A DNA stretch of 64,000 bases from Selaginella moellendorffii (lineage: Eukaryota; Streptophyta; Lycopodiopsida; Selaginellales; Selaginellaceae): positions 1,069,584-1,133,583 of the forward strand of contig NW_003314281.1 in NCBI RefSeq assembly GCF_000143415.4, in the 5' to 3' direction. Position numbers and translations under genes: made by a program. Shown here piece by piece: positions 37,828-50,060 of the stretch; positions within the stretch are counted from its first letter, which is position 1; every line of letters begins with the position of its first letter. The notes under the pieces are model-generated. The model saw nothing but the letters and a program-made list of their open reading frames with translations, made no database searches and was not told where the DNA came from.

Positions 37828-38839
37828 ATGGGTGTTCATGATACGGTGTTTCTGTCCGCTACTACTGCTGTGCTTCTGGTTTTGATGATCCAGAGCTCGC
37901 TCGCTGCTCGTCTCCCTATCAAGTCGGACGTTCCATTCGCCCAAAACTACTATGTGAGATGGGCCGACGATCACACGAGAATGCTCAATGGCGGCACCGA
38001 AATGCATCTTGTTCTCGACAAGGCATCAGGTAAATCACGCCCTCTTGATCGAAGCTAGATGCTCATTAATCGATCGATGGTTTTTCTTTTCTTGATACAG
38101 GTGCTGGATTTGGATCCCGGACCAAATACTTGTTTGGTCATGTTAGCATGAAGATCAAGCTGGTCCCAAAGGACTCCGCCGGGACCGTCACGGCATTCTA
38201 CATGTCCTCGGAGACCGACAAGCACGACGAGCTCGACTTTGAGTTCTTGGGCAACACTTCGGGGCAGCCATATATCGTCCAGACCAACGTTTTCGCCAAT
38301 GGCGTTGGAAACCGGGAGCAGCGACACTACCTCTGGTTCGACCCCACTCAGGACTTCCACAGCTACTCCTTCCTTTGGAACAAGCAGCAGATCATGTAAG
38401 TTAGTCCCTCTATATCGATCGATCATTGCTGAACCTGTGGTTTTGGCCCCTCAGATTCTACGTGGACGATGTCCCTTTGCGTGTCCACAAGAACAACGAA
38501 GCCATTGGGATCCCATTCCCGAAGACCCAGCCCATGGGGATCTACTCGAGTCTGTGGAATGGAGACGACTGGGCTACTCGCGGCGGCCTGGAGAAGATCA
38601 ACTGGGATCACGCTCCATTCGTGGCGGCGTACAAGGGATTCAGCGTGGATGCTTGCGCCGGGGGTGTGGAGTCGTGCAGCGCTCCCAGGGGCAACTGGTG
38701 GGAGCAAGAGGCATTCCAGAGCACCGACGAGGAGACCAAGAGCAAGCTCAAGTGGGTCAAGGACAACTACATGATCTACAACTACTGCACCGACAGCAAG
38801 AGGTTTCCCACAACTCCCGCGGACTGTGGCCAGTTTTAA
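37828..38839 (+). CDS. XTH: Xyloglucan endotransglucosylase/hydrolase
   Basis: GH16 cell-wall enzyme that cuts and rejoins xyloglucan in the apoplast. Exons 37828-38029, 38101-38395 and 38455-38839 give 293 residues. An N-terminal signal peptide ([20 protein letters not shown]) is followed by the active site [14 protein letters not shown]. Its Glu residues are the nucleophile and acid/base, and the Asn-Thr-Ser sequon follows directly. [28 protein letters not shown] and the C-terminal XET domain with paired Cys ([20 protein letters not shown]) complete the family pattern. Both introns fall at typical XTH positions. A clear TATA box precedes it. Confidence 0.96.
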
Positions 38840-39130
38840 CTTTCGAGCGAGATTCTAGGACGGGAATTTCTTGTAAATGGAAAGAGATTAGCATCTTGGT
38901 TGTATAGACATTCTTTTCATTCGAAGACTTCTAGCTTTTACCAGCAGAGAACGAAATGTAGATCTAAGTCGAAAATTTCCTCAGTTCTTGTTGATGCTGA
39001 TAAAGAGGATTCGGGATGCTTTGACCCGCAGTCAACGGACGGTCCATTGGCGAACGTAGTCCAGATCTAGCGAACAGATCAAGAGTTACCTAGAGATTTT
39101 ATTCATGTAATGTAATTAAGCAGGGAATAA
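38840..39130. other. Intergenic region downstream of XTH
   Basis: XTH 3' UTR and spacer. No gene seen. Confidence 0.5.
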
Positions 39131-40578
39131 CTCTCGTGGTTGTAGTTGCGCTTGAAGGTGAGACAGATCAAACTTTCTGGAGCATCTGCTGGAACTGCCT
39201 CCTCGTATGCTTATCTGTGCAAGAGACGAATCTACTGGCAGTGGTACAGCTTCGGCACAGGCATTCTGAAGACCTGTTTGTATTTTGGAAGCCCAAGTGT
39301 ATTTTTGCTGGAGTTGGTGATGTCACATTTGAGCTCCGGGATAAGATGGCAGTTCCTGCAAGGCCCCTTTCTCCATACCACCAGCTTAGAGACTCAGGCG
39401 TTTCCGGTTCCGTTCGCCCTGTACGAGGTTGCCAAATCAAAACCGGGAGAAGATATTTAGGCCTGCAGAGCCTGGTGAGAACTGTTTGGAGATTGTACCT
39501 TTCGTTCTTCGCCTAATCTTACCGCCGATGGCTGGTGGCAGCGTAAATAACTTCCACCACCTTTATGATAGGACGTGATGGCCTTTTTCTTCGTAGCAGA
39601 AGCCTATCAGGGATGATAACGCCGGTGAAGGTTCCAGTGGCATCATGCGGCATGATTTGATTGCAAGGTTTGCTGGGATGTATGCACTCTTGAGAGCTGA
39701 AGAGAAGGGGACGCGAAGCAAAGGGGACCCCGGGAAGAAACTCGTGGATAAACTGGAGTGGACTTATGAATCATCTATCCCCTACATCTTGGGATATCAT
39801 GCAAGGGAGTACGTGGTCACCTTTTGCTGCATGAGATGCGTCAACGGAATCAACCTCAGAGATGATCTTGTCACGCTCAATCTGTTTTCTGCAAGAGACT
39901 GGGTGGAGCAATTCATCGTCTGCATGAACATGACCAGGCTTTTGATAACGCTGAGAGACTTGTTCATCTCAGCTCAAGCGCCACCTGATATAGCTGAATA
40001 TGACCAAGAGAAAGAAGGTGGCCAAGGTTTACAGCAAACTAAAGGTTTTTGAGCGTGTGATAAGCATGTACTGGGAGCTGGTTGGCTGCCCGTTTGCAGA
40101 AGTTATGCTCCATTTCAACCTCGAAGAGTCTAGAATTGTCTTTGAGAGGGCTTTCGCTTGCAAGCCAGAGTCACTGAAACAACTGGTGGCAGTGGTGTGG
40201 CTGGACAGCGAGGCATTGATCCACAGGGACATCAGATGGGACAATGTAGCACGTCGATACGATACTGCTGTGGATACTGCTGGATTTCGATGAGGCTGCG
40301 GCAAGCCCAAGCGAAGGAGCAGTTCATCATCTCAAGCCAGAGACGCATGCACCGGAATGAGGGTTGGAATTCACACCACGAGTGTTGATGTTTGGGGTGT
40401 AGGGCATCTCATCTTTTCTTGGAGCGCAGCGGGTGATTTGCATGGATTTCTGGTGGGGCTCATGAATCGCTGCTTGCAGGCTGTCCCGCAGTTGAGGCCT
40501 ACGGCAAAAGAGTGCTTGGCGCTGCTGGAGCCACATTATCGGAACTATTTACAGAAAGATTGTTCTTTATCGTTTTAA
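39130..40578 (+). pseudogene. Kinase-like gene, broken (CRN/FunK-like kinase family)
   Basis: Successive plus-strand frames read as one decayed protein. The N-terminal part holds VLEGETDQ-like and VGDVTFELRDK text, followed by IARFAGMYALLRAEEKG and LDKLEWTYESSIPYILGYHA. The kinase core has LIHRDIRWDNV (HRD loop), a DFDEAAASPSEGAVHHLKPE region where DFG would be, and TTSVDVWGVGHLIF (subdomain IX). The tail is LRPTAKECLALL. A frame change near 40260-40290 and another near 40356 break it, and no upstream start is evident. The HRD-IRWDNV/DFDEA/HAPE wording resembles an atypical kinase family also seen in fungi and in oomycete Crinkler effectors (inference). Probably non-functional. Confidence 0.6.
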
Positions 40579-40656
40579 AATATTGGAATATTATACGTTT
40601 ATAACCTTTTGCTTAAATGTCCAAAACATTTGAGGAGTAAGCTGCATCTCCAGATT

Positions 40657-41160
40657 TTATGCGCGCCGCCGAGCAGTGCTTCTTTCTTCTGCGAAGGCTA
40701 CGCCACGCATTTGGTCAATGCAGCAATTCGACTTGCAGAATGAGGTAAAGTCACCTTTCTCCTTTTTGAAATCTCTTTCAGACAGGACTACAGACCTTGG
40801 ATAAAAAAACGGCACTGGCGGCTGCAACAGGGGCTGAGTACGCAACAGCGATCCAATACTGTACATCTCACGGGCAAGATCTAAGTAGTTGTTCAACTTG
40901 TCACGTATCAGGTGGCAGGCGCATATGGCCTTCCCCCGTCTCCTGGTAGACGTCTTCTTATCTTCTATCAAGCGATTCTCCCATATCTAGGAGAACGTCT
41001 CAGGTATTCAAGGAGAAGATTAGTTGTGCTCATGCGACGTGTGCATGCATCTCTCAGCTGCAAGAGGAATCCTGTTAGCAAACGAGGAGGGGAGACACGC
41101 ACGTTCCTCGCTGGTTTACTGCCCTGCAACGCTGGTCTGTGGTATGAATAAATTTATCGT
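40657..41160. other. No recognisable gene
   Basis: A 104-codon minus-strand frame (40657-40971) is Arg-rich and matches no family I know. I see no supporting splice or start context. Composition falls to AT-rich after 41200. Confidence 0.3.
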
Positions 41161-44100
41161 CACAACTGCTTGCTAAGCACTTTTAACAGCAGATTCTACC
41201 TTCCTTGCAACTACTTCTTTCTCAATGGTAACTTGCAAGGTCATTTCTATACACTTGAATTCAAGAATATATTATGATCTTCACAAACGAGTGACTCAAA
41301 TCCGTTACATCCATATGGGGAAGGCAGCATTGCGTACCAAGATTGATATTAGAGCCATGATTGTAGAAATTTGCAGGTACTACAGCAAACTCGCCAATAT
41401 GGTTTCTGGATTTCGTATGGTTTTTCATATGTTAAGTTGTATGGTTTTGGTTTACACATTTGGTATGTTTTTTAATATAAATTCATCATTACAAATAGAA
41501 ATTTGTACTCTAGTATTTTCTTACAGTTTATTTATAACTTAAATACTATTTATTTTTAATTAAATATAAAATATAATTTACTCTATATAGTTATTGTAAA
41601 TAGTTTTTTAAAACTCATATAGTATATAATTATTCATCTAGATTATAGTGTAAATATTTTTTGGTTTACTTAAGAAGTATATATAGAATATTCCTGAATA
41701 TTTTAGGATATTCTATCACCTATTCATTTAGATTAATCGAGTATTTATAATTTATAAATTTTCCTAGTATATTCAAGTTTATTAGACCATCTAATGGTTG
41801 ATATGCAATAATATTAATCTTGTGTTTATAATATATAAATATATTAATAATTATTTTTAAATTATATTAATAAATAATAATTCTAAATAGGAATAACACT
41901 ACTATTAAGCAAACTAAGAATTGCTGCATATTTCAGTTATTAGAAACATTGCACAATTTATGAAAGACATGGACAGAATTGACTACTAAAGAAACTATTA
42001 TTGTTTACAGGTGTAAATATTTTTGTAAAATTCATATACGCTATAATTATTCATAGAGATTTTAATGTGCATATTTATTCTTATCATAGTCCACTGTCTA
42101 TCCATATTGGGCCTAAGTTCTTTTATGCTCAATTTTAATAGATTTCCATTTAAAACAGTTTAGTTAACATCACTCAGCAAGAATTACACAGATGATCTAA
42201 TTCTAAGCATATCAAGTTCTTAGCGACTAAAATCTACATAATTTTGAACTATTAGAACCACTTTTGAAAATTGATAGTAAATTACATAAAAAAAACTATA
42301 GTCATAGTATGAAAACTATATGTATAATAAGATATTGTTGACTTGTGAAAAAATAGTACCTAAAAATTGATAGTTAATTTTAGCCTAGGGTTTAGTATGT
42401 TTGCAGATGTATTTTTAAAAAAGCCAAATCTTGAAGTTTTCCTCTTGTCCCACACCAGAGCAACACCTATGTCTAATTATAGAAATTGATGCTTAAAAAT
42501 GAGTACCACCCTAAATATGAACTACTTGTTTTGTTGTCTCATTATACCACTTACTTTAGCTTGGTTTATTCAAGTTCATAGTTAGAAAATTTCATGCCCT
42601 GAATTTCCCTCTTATAATATCTTTATAGAATTTGTGGACATCAGAAGAGACTCTCATACTGTCTTCATTTAAACCGAAAGAGCCAAGATTTCTGACTTGG
42701 TAAACCATGCTTCCTTTTGAAGACAATGATTGTTGATCACAGTTGATTGAGTTTGTTTCAAGAGCTCATGATTTATAACATAACCCAACTTGACCTTTGT
42801 TATTGTTGACCTAAAGCCCATAACTATAAATTTTCTTTGTTGACTAGAAATCATATACCTTGGGAATAACTGAGCACCTATTGCACTAGTTTGAAAAGCC
42901 ACAAGGACTAAATCTCTTGCACTTATTATGTGAGAAGGTGCCTTAACCTATTTATCCCTTGTTTGTAAAATGACTTGAAACTCAAACTCTATATACCTAT
43001 GGTTCCCTCCTTGTCAATCATCTAGAAGTCTACTCTACCCATCTCGTGCTGATAAATGCAATAAACTACAATACAAGTCATATGAAATCTATGCTTAGCT
43101 CTATATGTCTAAAATCACATATGATTTAGTTATTTACTTTCTGTGTCATTTTTATAACCTTTGCCACCATCACCAGCAACATTTCTACCATCTATTGTGG
43201 AGTTTTAGTTACCAAAAAACTCATAAAAGATTTATGTTATCTATGAAAAAGTAATCACTTGTTTAGGTTGGAGAGTTGAAAACTTTTTTAGTCTACCTCC
43301 CTTGCTTTGCTGTTCTATCTATTACTTTCAGATTGCATTTATTATCAATATGACATTGAAATAGCACATTCACCAAATAATTATCTAAAATATCAACACC
43401 AAATGAAACACAATCACTTCATTCTCCTCAATCTTTTTAGTAAGTTTTTCCTCTGTTATTTAGAAATTATTCACACCAAATGAAAAATAATATAATGGAC
43501 ATGTACCTTGAAATAGAAATAGATAGACAAGTTGGTGGAGCAACTTTACTACCTTCTATTTATTATATTTCTAGAAATTAAGGGTATATACTATTCTTGA
43601 AAGTTTGTCTTTCTAACCATCAGAAGTGGAAGTTCATTCTCGTAAAAGTCTAAAAATGTATTTTTTTCATTTGTTTTATGTTTATGAGGATTTCTTTATG
43701 TAGATCATTATCAGGAAATATTGTAAATGTTAAATTTCTAAAGGAATTCCTAGTTACCAGCTGAGATAAAATCTCATCAAGCTTTATTGGCCATTCCAGA
43801 GGTTAACATAGGTAGAGACCGAAATATAACAAGGCCTATTTATTCTCTTTGTTCTTAGATAATAACACAATTTTTTTCTTTGTTGATTTTTGTTTGAGAG
43901 AACTCTACAAACCTTTGACTAGCATTTTAGAACTTGATATTTTCTATTTTTAAAGTTGTATTTTGCAATTTTCTAGGCATCTATTTTCCTAGGAATTTCT
44001 TGTATTGTATATTACAGCCTTCTTAGCTTATGAGGAATTTTTTTCTTATAAGTTTCTTGTACTTTCATTGCAAGCTGATTAAAATAAACAACTCAAGTAC

Positions 44101-44189
44101 TTAGTTTGTGGCAATAGTCTTTACACAACAAGTATATGTTTGTACTTTAGAATTGCTTTGCACTTTTGGGGTTTTCATTATCAATCAGG

Positions 44190-44370
44190 AATGATGTTGG
44201 TGCAGGTTTGAGTAACTATATATAGTATGATCTGCTTGCAAAGTTTTCTTGTCTATGTCCATTTTTAAGAGCTGAAGATAAGCAAAACTTGTGGAGAAAA
44301 TTGGAGTAGATTTTTTAAATATCCCCTATATTGTGGGATATTATGTGAGTCAAGTAAGTATTTTAAGTAA
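44190..44370 (+). pseudogene. AT-drifted second copy of the kinase-like pseudogene
   Basis: Aligns by eye with 39605-39800. Shared blocks include AAGAGCTGAAGA versus GAGAGCTGAAGA, and TATCCCCTATATTGTGGGAT versus TATCCCCTACATCTTGGGAT. Most differences are C-to-T or G-to-A. No reading frame remains. Confidence 0.6.
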
Positions 44371-44841
44371 GAATCTGCTATTAGTATGTAATATTAAATA
44401 TGACATTCATTAGCCTGTGTATGATGAGGCCAAGAAAATGTGCTAGAGATTTCTCTTGGAAAATGAGAAGTAATTATCCTAGAATTTATCCTTTTTTATA
44501 ATTTAGTTTGCTTTATAACTGTCTGAAGCAACATTCTTTGGCAAAGTTGGCTTGCATGAAACCATGAACTCAAATATAAAAATTCAATAATTATTTATTA
44601 GAAAATAAATTAATGATAATAATTAGTATATAATACTTAGTAGTGGTCTTATAAAAGAACACACACTCACTATCAAGTCTTTGAGAGTCAGCAAGTGTTT
44701 TTTAAGTTAAAACATAGTTTATATCTTTCGAAGAACAAGATTAGCTACACAATAATAATAATGACTTCAATTAAACTTAATTTTAAGTTTTATATTTTAT
44801 TCAATCATATCCATCTAAAATTATTATAACTAGCAATAGTT

Positions 44842-45316
44842 TTACACGATGCATGTATCTCCTACATATGCTAAGTTATCTTGCTCAATCCAAGTTCCTA
44901 TGTCAAAATGCACTGCAAAATTATTTGAAGGAGTTGAAAAATCAATCCAATCTATATACCATCCAGCATTAGATCCTGTATTATCATGTGATACTATAAC
45001 TTTACATATTTTATCATATTCTGATAGACATGTACCTTGAACATTGAATACATCAGTATTACAACGTTCAAAGTCATCATAATTTTTATGATCTATGTTT
45101 TGGTAAGCCAAAATGACTCCTGAAAGTGAAGTAAATATTATATCCACATTTGCATTAGTACCCGCTAACCAAACACATCCAGTTTTGATTATAATTTTAT
45201 ACTTACACTAAAAAAAAACATTAAGCTTGAAAAGTTTGAAACAAATTTACCTGTGCTAAAGAAATTTCAACATAAAGAATAAGATAAAAAGTTGGTAATA
45301 TAGTAAATTTCCTCAT
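44842..45316 (-). CDS. PLAT/LH2-domain secreted protein (plant stress PLAT type)
   Basis: Two exons (45251-45316 and 44842-45207) around a 43-nt GT...TAG intron give 143 residues. Exon 1 encodes a complete signal peptide beginning MRKFTILPTFYLILYVE. Exon 2 opens CKYKIIIKTGCVWLAGTNAN and has the PLAT signatures YDDFERCNTDVFNV and VSHDNTGSNAGWYIDWIDF. The pattern follows Arabidopsis PLAT1 (Cys-x-Tyr start, ER/apoplast stress proteins). Four or five Cys remain for disulphides. The gene is intact although it sits in decayed AT-rich DNA, and its codons are strongly A/T-ending. The partner or ligand is unknown. Confidence 0.75.
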
Positions 45317-45574
45317 CAAATTTCTATCAACTATTAAGATAATTTTAAACCTTTTTTACTTTGTAAATTATATATCCAAAACTTTTAAAAAGTTATACAT
45401 TGTGATGATCAATATAAAAAGTTTGATAACTTTAACTAGCTAAAATTAAATGTAAGTTTTATCACTACTTATAATAAGATAAAATATTATAAACTCCATA
45501 TGTAAGGTCTATAAATATTTGTACATATATACACTAATTATAGACAATCTATTTAGCATTGAAACTTGTTCCTG

Positions 45575-45700
45575 TATATAAGCAGGGGTCTAAACCCTAA
45601 TTAATATACTTATTCCTATATCCACATTGGTGGAAGTGAAAGGCACTATAATTTATCCTTAGAGGGTAAAGCTTTTTTGTAGTGCTTTGCTATAGTGTTT
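45575..45700 (+). other. Possible LTR-like promoter remnant
   Basis: TGTATATAAGCAGGGGTCTA followed by CCCTAA and TTATCC-type text resembles the TATA/R region of an LTR. No terminal repeats or partner LTR could be paired. Confidence 0.2.
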
Positions 45701-46609
45701 GGGATTATATTGTTATTTTCATGCCTTCATTCTTTTTTAGATCTAGATTTGTATTATCTTTTTGCTAGATATAGAACTCTAGTTATTGTTGTGGTTAGGT
45801 TTGTTATTCTATTTGATCTTTATTGCATTTCCTTCTACTATACTACATTGTCATCACAAAAAAGTATATCATTTGAGATTGTTGATGCTACTCCATTGTA
45901 TTGAGCTTTTGGTATTATGAAGTGTGATTATATTAGTGTTGTACCTCTTTAGTGTGTTGTTATCTCTAACTTCCATGGGATGTGATTATATAACTTTTTC
46001 TATTCTCAATGTCCTACCGTCTTTTATTAATGTGGAGTGTGATTGATTAGAGGGTTATGGATGATCCAATCTAGTTCTTAGAGAATGTTTACATCAAATT
46101 TATGGGAAGATGATATGTACAAGCTCAAATGGATTCTAGATTGTGATGAGGAACTTAATTATTATAGAAATAACTTTAGAGATAAGTTATAAATTTTACA
46201 GAGTAAGTGTTAGCTTTCACTTGCATTTCTGTCCTTGTTTTGCATCTGGCTTGGGTTTAAGCCTAAGCTCCATACCATGCTAATAAAGGAAGTACTCATA
46301 TTCTCATGTTAGGCCACCAATATGTTGAAATAACACTAAACCCTATTTAGCTCTATTTTACGTACTAATTTTAGCATCAAGACATTGGAAACTATTAGTC
46401 TTGATGTAAATAATATTGATAATTTGGTGCCTTTGTTAAGGAAATCTGGGCTTATAAGAAGCTCATGACTCTCCAAAGTTATGGCATTCCCAAGCTCATG
46501 GAGCATGATTATGGGATGGATTGACATGTAAAGATAATTTTAATTATTCTCATGCTTCAAGTTGGGCACTACATGTGAGGAAGACAATGGTAAAGAAATT
46601 GATCCTGGT

Positions 46610-46770
46610 CAGACCATCTTTGACCCTCTTTTCTAGCTCGTGTAAAGTCTTGGATGAAAAATATGACAAACTTTATGCAAAGAAGAGCAAATGTAAATTT
46701 GCAAAGTTAAAGATGAAATATCTAAGCCATATTATAACATCTAAGGGTGTCAAGACAAAACAACTTCAAT
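46610..46770 (+). mobile_element. Ty3/gypsy reverse-transcriptase fragment
   Basis: The frame contains KLYAKKSKCKFAKLKMKYLS followed by HIITSKGV, matching the gypsy RT thumb text (LYAKxSKCxFxxxxxxYLGHxIxxxGV). Flanking sequence does not continue the element. Confidence 0.65.
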
Positions 46771-47389
46771 GTTGCTCTATAACAACTTTAATTTTAGCAA
46801 TATTCTAGCAATAACTTTAACACTAGTAGTTGCTCCTTCTATTCAGCCTCAAGTTGTAGCGGCCTTGTGGAAGACACACATCAATAAGGTTAAAAAAGAT
46901 TTGGTAGAAGCATTGACAAAAAAGATAGGAGATATGCAACTTAATTGGATTTGAGGTGCTCAAAATTAGCCACAAGCAATGAGAGAACGTCAAAATGTTT
47001 GGTGTGTGAAGTGTAAAAACTATGGTCACTATCTTGTGCAATAAAGAAGACCAGCTTGTCAGTACTATGGACAAAACAATCATGCATTAGAAAATTGTTT
47101 TTATTAACCAGGAAGGAAGTAGTGACACCCTTTTTTCCAGCAACAATAGTCTTATATGCAACGTGCATCACCATCTGTATGCTTCCAGTAGACACAATTA
47201 TTTGTGGTCCCAAATTATCACGTTCAAATGCAAGCTCCTGTCCAATATTGGCCACAAACTCCTTATGATCAAGGAAATATGTTGCAACAATATACCACAT
47301 AGCAATCAAGCATTCTAGTATATGTTGTGACAATTATGCTGTAGCAGCAGTTTTAAGGGATGGGCAATGGATGAAGTCAAGGAGGTGGA

Positions 47390-47965
47390 AGAGGGCCAGA
47401 ATGCTATTGTTGCAAGGAATTTGGCCATATCCAAGCAAATTGTCCAAATGTGAAGAAATCAAAGGATTATTAGTTGATATGTGGAATTTGTGATACTTAG
47501 GGCCTCATCCTCAAGAGCAATGTCCTCACAAGCTGTAGCAAGACCATGGCAAACAAGTGGTCAACTTGCGAGTTGTATTTGTTCAACCTGTGGACTTGGA
47601 TAGGACTTTCTATAAGCTGGGAAAAAAGAAAGACTAGGCTTAGAAAAGTGGTCTCTGCAGCAATGAGAGCTTGTAAAAAAGTTGTAGTTAATTCAGTTTG
47701 GCTAGTGATCACAAACATGTTAGCCCCAGTCATAGATTTGGATTTGGCTGGGCAGTGGATCAAGAATTGTGCACTAAATGGAGGTAGTGGGGTGAATATT
47801 ATTCCTAACAAGATGGTGTATCAACTCAACTTAAGAGTGCTAATTCCAGTTCCTTTTCATGTTCGTATGCCAGATCAAAGGAGAGTCAAGCTGCTGGGTG
47901 TGCTCACAGGAACTCAAGTGGTGATAGTAGACATCCAATTTTGTGTGGATTTTGTAGTTCTCTAA
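47390..47965 (+). mobile_element. Ty3/gypsy gag zinc knuckle and protease remnant
   Basis: A CCHC knuckle CYCCKEFGHIQANC lies near 47398-47445. About 330 bp further, LNGGSGVNIIPNKMVYQLNL and VPFHVRMPDQRRVKL resemble the retropepsin-like region of plant gypsy elements (degenerate D-S/T-G box, here GGSG). Stops and frameshifts interrupt the frame. Confidence 0.65.
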
Positions 47966-48491
47966 ATGAGTATGGGTGAGATGACTTATCTGCTTCTTCT
48001 AGGCCAGCTGTGGTTAATACAAGATAATGCTGTGAGTTACTGGCAAAAAGGATTGATGCAGATAATTGATGGAAATGTCAAGAGGAAAGTCTGAGCGAGA
48101 GCACGAGTTCTACCAAGGAAAATGAGGAAACAACTTGGGTATAGTATTCTTCCTTGCCAACTTAGGGTGATCTTGTCTTGCCACCTTTTGAGCATGATAC
48201 TACTAGCGATAGTCTAAAGCATTGGTTGGAGAGGTGATGTAGATTGTAGCATGGTTAAGGTTGAGTTTTCAGAGCCAACAGATGAGGAGAAGTTGCTTGA
48301 GTATCTAGAGCATTTTCAAGTTGTAGAGGTGGTAGAAAAACCATGGAAAATTTATGAAGAACCATAGAGAAGGCAAACAGGTTTATCAAGTCTTCAGAGC
48401 TAATGGATTTAGACCTTGGAATTGTGAAGGAGTCTTGACCAGTGAAGATAGGAGTAGAGTTGGAAGGAGAGTTAAGAGACCAATTTAAAGG

Positions 48492-48640
48492 TTGCTATAT
48501 GAGTATACATATGTTTTTATGTGGAAATATAAAGATATGCGAGCCATTGATCCTATGCTGGTTATCCATCGAATTCCTTTGATTCCTGGAGCTATTGCTG
48601 TTCATCTGTTAGGAAAAATACATGATAATAAAGAAGATAA
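48492..48640 (+). mobile_element. Ty3/gypsy pol segment before RT
   Basis: YTYVFMWKYKDMRAIDPMLV and IHRIPLIPGA match the conserved pre-RT segment (VFAWxYxDMxGIDPxxVxHRI). It is interrupted after about 48640. Confidence 0.6.
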
Positions 48641-49290
48641 TAAGAAGATAAAATACAAGATAATAAAGACTCCCCTAGGGCTTATATTTCAGCAGTAACT
48701 ACAAATCACTCATACTGAGTGCGTTGGGCCTGTAGTAACTCCTCTATGATCACGCGTAAATAATAGTACCACACTTGACCACAGGTTGGACAGGTAGTTG
48801 GAATTTGCTGCTCCTCGATCGCATGCCTTATCCGCATGTTATTAGTAATGTGATCGGCGACGAGATCTCGACGGCCTATGGGAGGTCCCACCATCTTCGA
48901 GTAGAAAAAACTCAAGAACCAGAGAGAGAAAACAAGAACAAGAACTATAAAAACACTGAATGGCCGTGCCTAATTTTCCAACTACCAAAAACTTGAACAC
49001 CAACCAATGGTTGAGACTTTTCGAGTTAATAACTCTTCATCCACAACTTTGATTGACTTGATTTCACCACCAAATAATAAGATCTTCAACTTTATAGAAA
49101 AAAAATTCTCACTTCTGAAATTTATCACTTTCTCTCTCTAGATGGAATATTCTTAGGAAGCTTCTTTAGTGAGTTTCTTCATTTTTCACCTTTTTCTAGC
49201 TCAGAAATACATCAGTACTCACAAAAGCAACCTCAAGTGTGAAAATACAACCATATATATGGTTGACATCATCAAAGGCCTTATAGGACA
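48640..49290. mobile_element. Insertion splitting the gypsy pol remnant
   Basis: The gypsy pol text stops near 48640 and resumes near 49295, so about 650 bp were inserted. A 69-codon minus-strand frame (48706-48915) reads MVGPPIGRRDLVADHITNNM and later TTCPTCGQVWYYYLRVIIEE, with a Cys-Pro-Thr-Cys pair. It looks like part of another element's gag or leader, but I do not recognise it. Confidence 0.35.
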
Positions 49291-49294
49291 AATT

Positions 49295-50060
49295 GACATT
49301 ATTCAAAAGTAGCGCAAGAGGAGATAGAGAAGTTGTTGCAAGTGGGAGTCATTTTCAAGGTGGAAATCAATGAGTGGCTTTTTCCTATTGTCATTGTCAA
49401 GAAGAAGAGTGACAATGCAACAATTAAGGATGGTTTTTCATTGTTATTTACTTATATAGTGTTGTATTTAGTGGTGGGGTATGAACTCTATTCTTTCCTG
49501 GATGGCTTCAATGGTTATAATTAAGTGCAAATAGCAAAGGAGGATCAACTAAAGACCACTTTTGTGACGAAGTGGGGGTGTTATGTATATAGAGTTATGC
49601 CTTTTGGCCTGTGCAATACTCATTCAGGATCTTGTTAAATCCATTTAAGTGTAGCTTTGGAGTGATGCATGGGGTGTTATTAGGTTGGATTATTTCACAA
49701 GACAGTTTAGTTATTGATCTTAGCAAGACCAAGTTGATACAAGCACTACCAGCTCTAGTGGACATCAGGCAATTACAAGCATTCCTAGGTCATGTAGGAT
49801 ATCATTGCAAGTTTATGCGGCGTTATGTGGAGAAATTTTTGCCTTGGACGGAGTTCTTGCCATGAGTGGACAGACCGCTGATAGCAAGCTTTTGAGGTGT
49901 CAAAGTAGGCTTTGGTCACAGCTCCAATTTTGAAGATGCCAGACTAGTCCCAAGATTTTTATGTTCATGTGGATGCTTTAGCAGTGGCAATTGGCTCAAT
50001 TTTATGCCAACCTATAAAGGACGGATGGGATCATCCTCTTGGTTATGATAGCCAGTAGTC
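49295..50060 (+). mobile_element. Ty3/gypsy reverse transcriptase/RNase H remnant
   Basis: Reads EEIEKLLQVGVIFKVEINEW, VVGYELYSFLDGFNGYN, then a TAA exactly where the family has Gln. It continues VQIAKEDQLKTTFVT and YRVMPFGLCN. Later frames give LVIDLSKTKLIQALPA, DIRQLQAFLGHVGYHCKFMR and the RNase H start FYVHVDALAVAIGSILCQ. The catalytic YVDD region is lost. Several stops are explained by C-to-T changes. Confidence 0.8.

Noticed and set aside
40657-40971. Arg-rich minus-strand frame as a gene
   Set aside because: No family resemblance, no start or splice context, and adjacent to decayed DNA.
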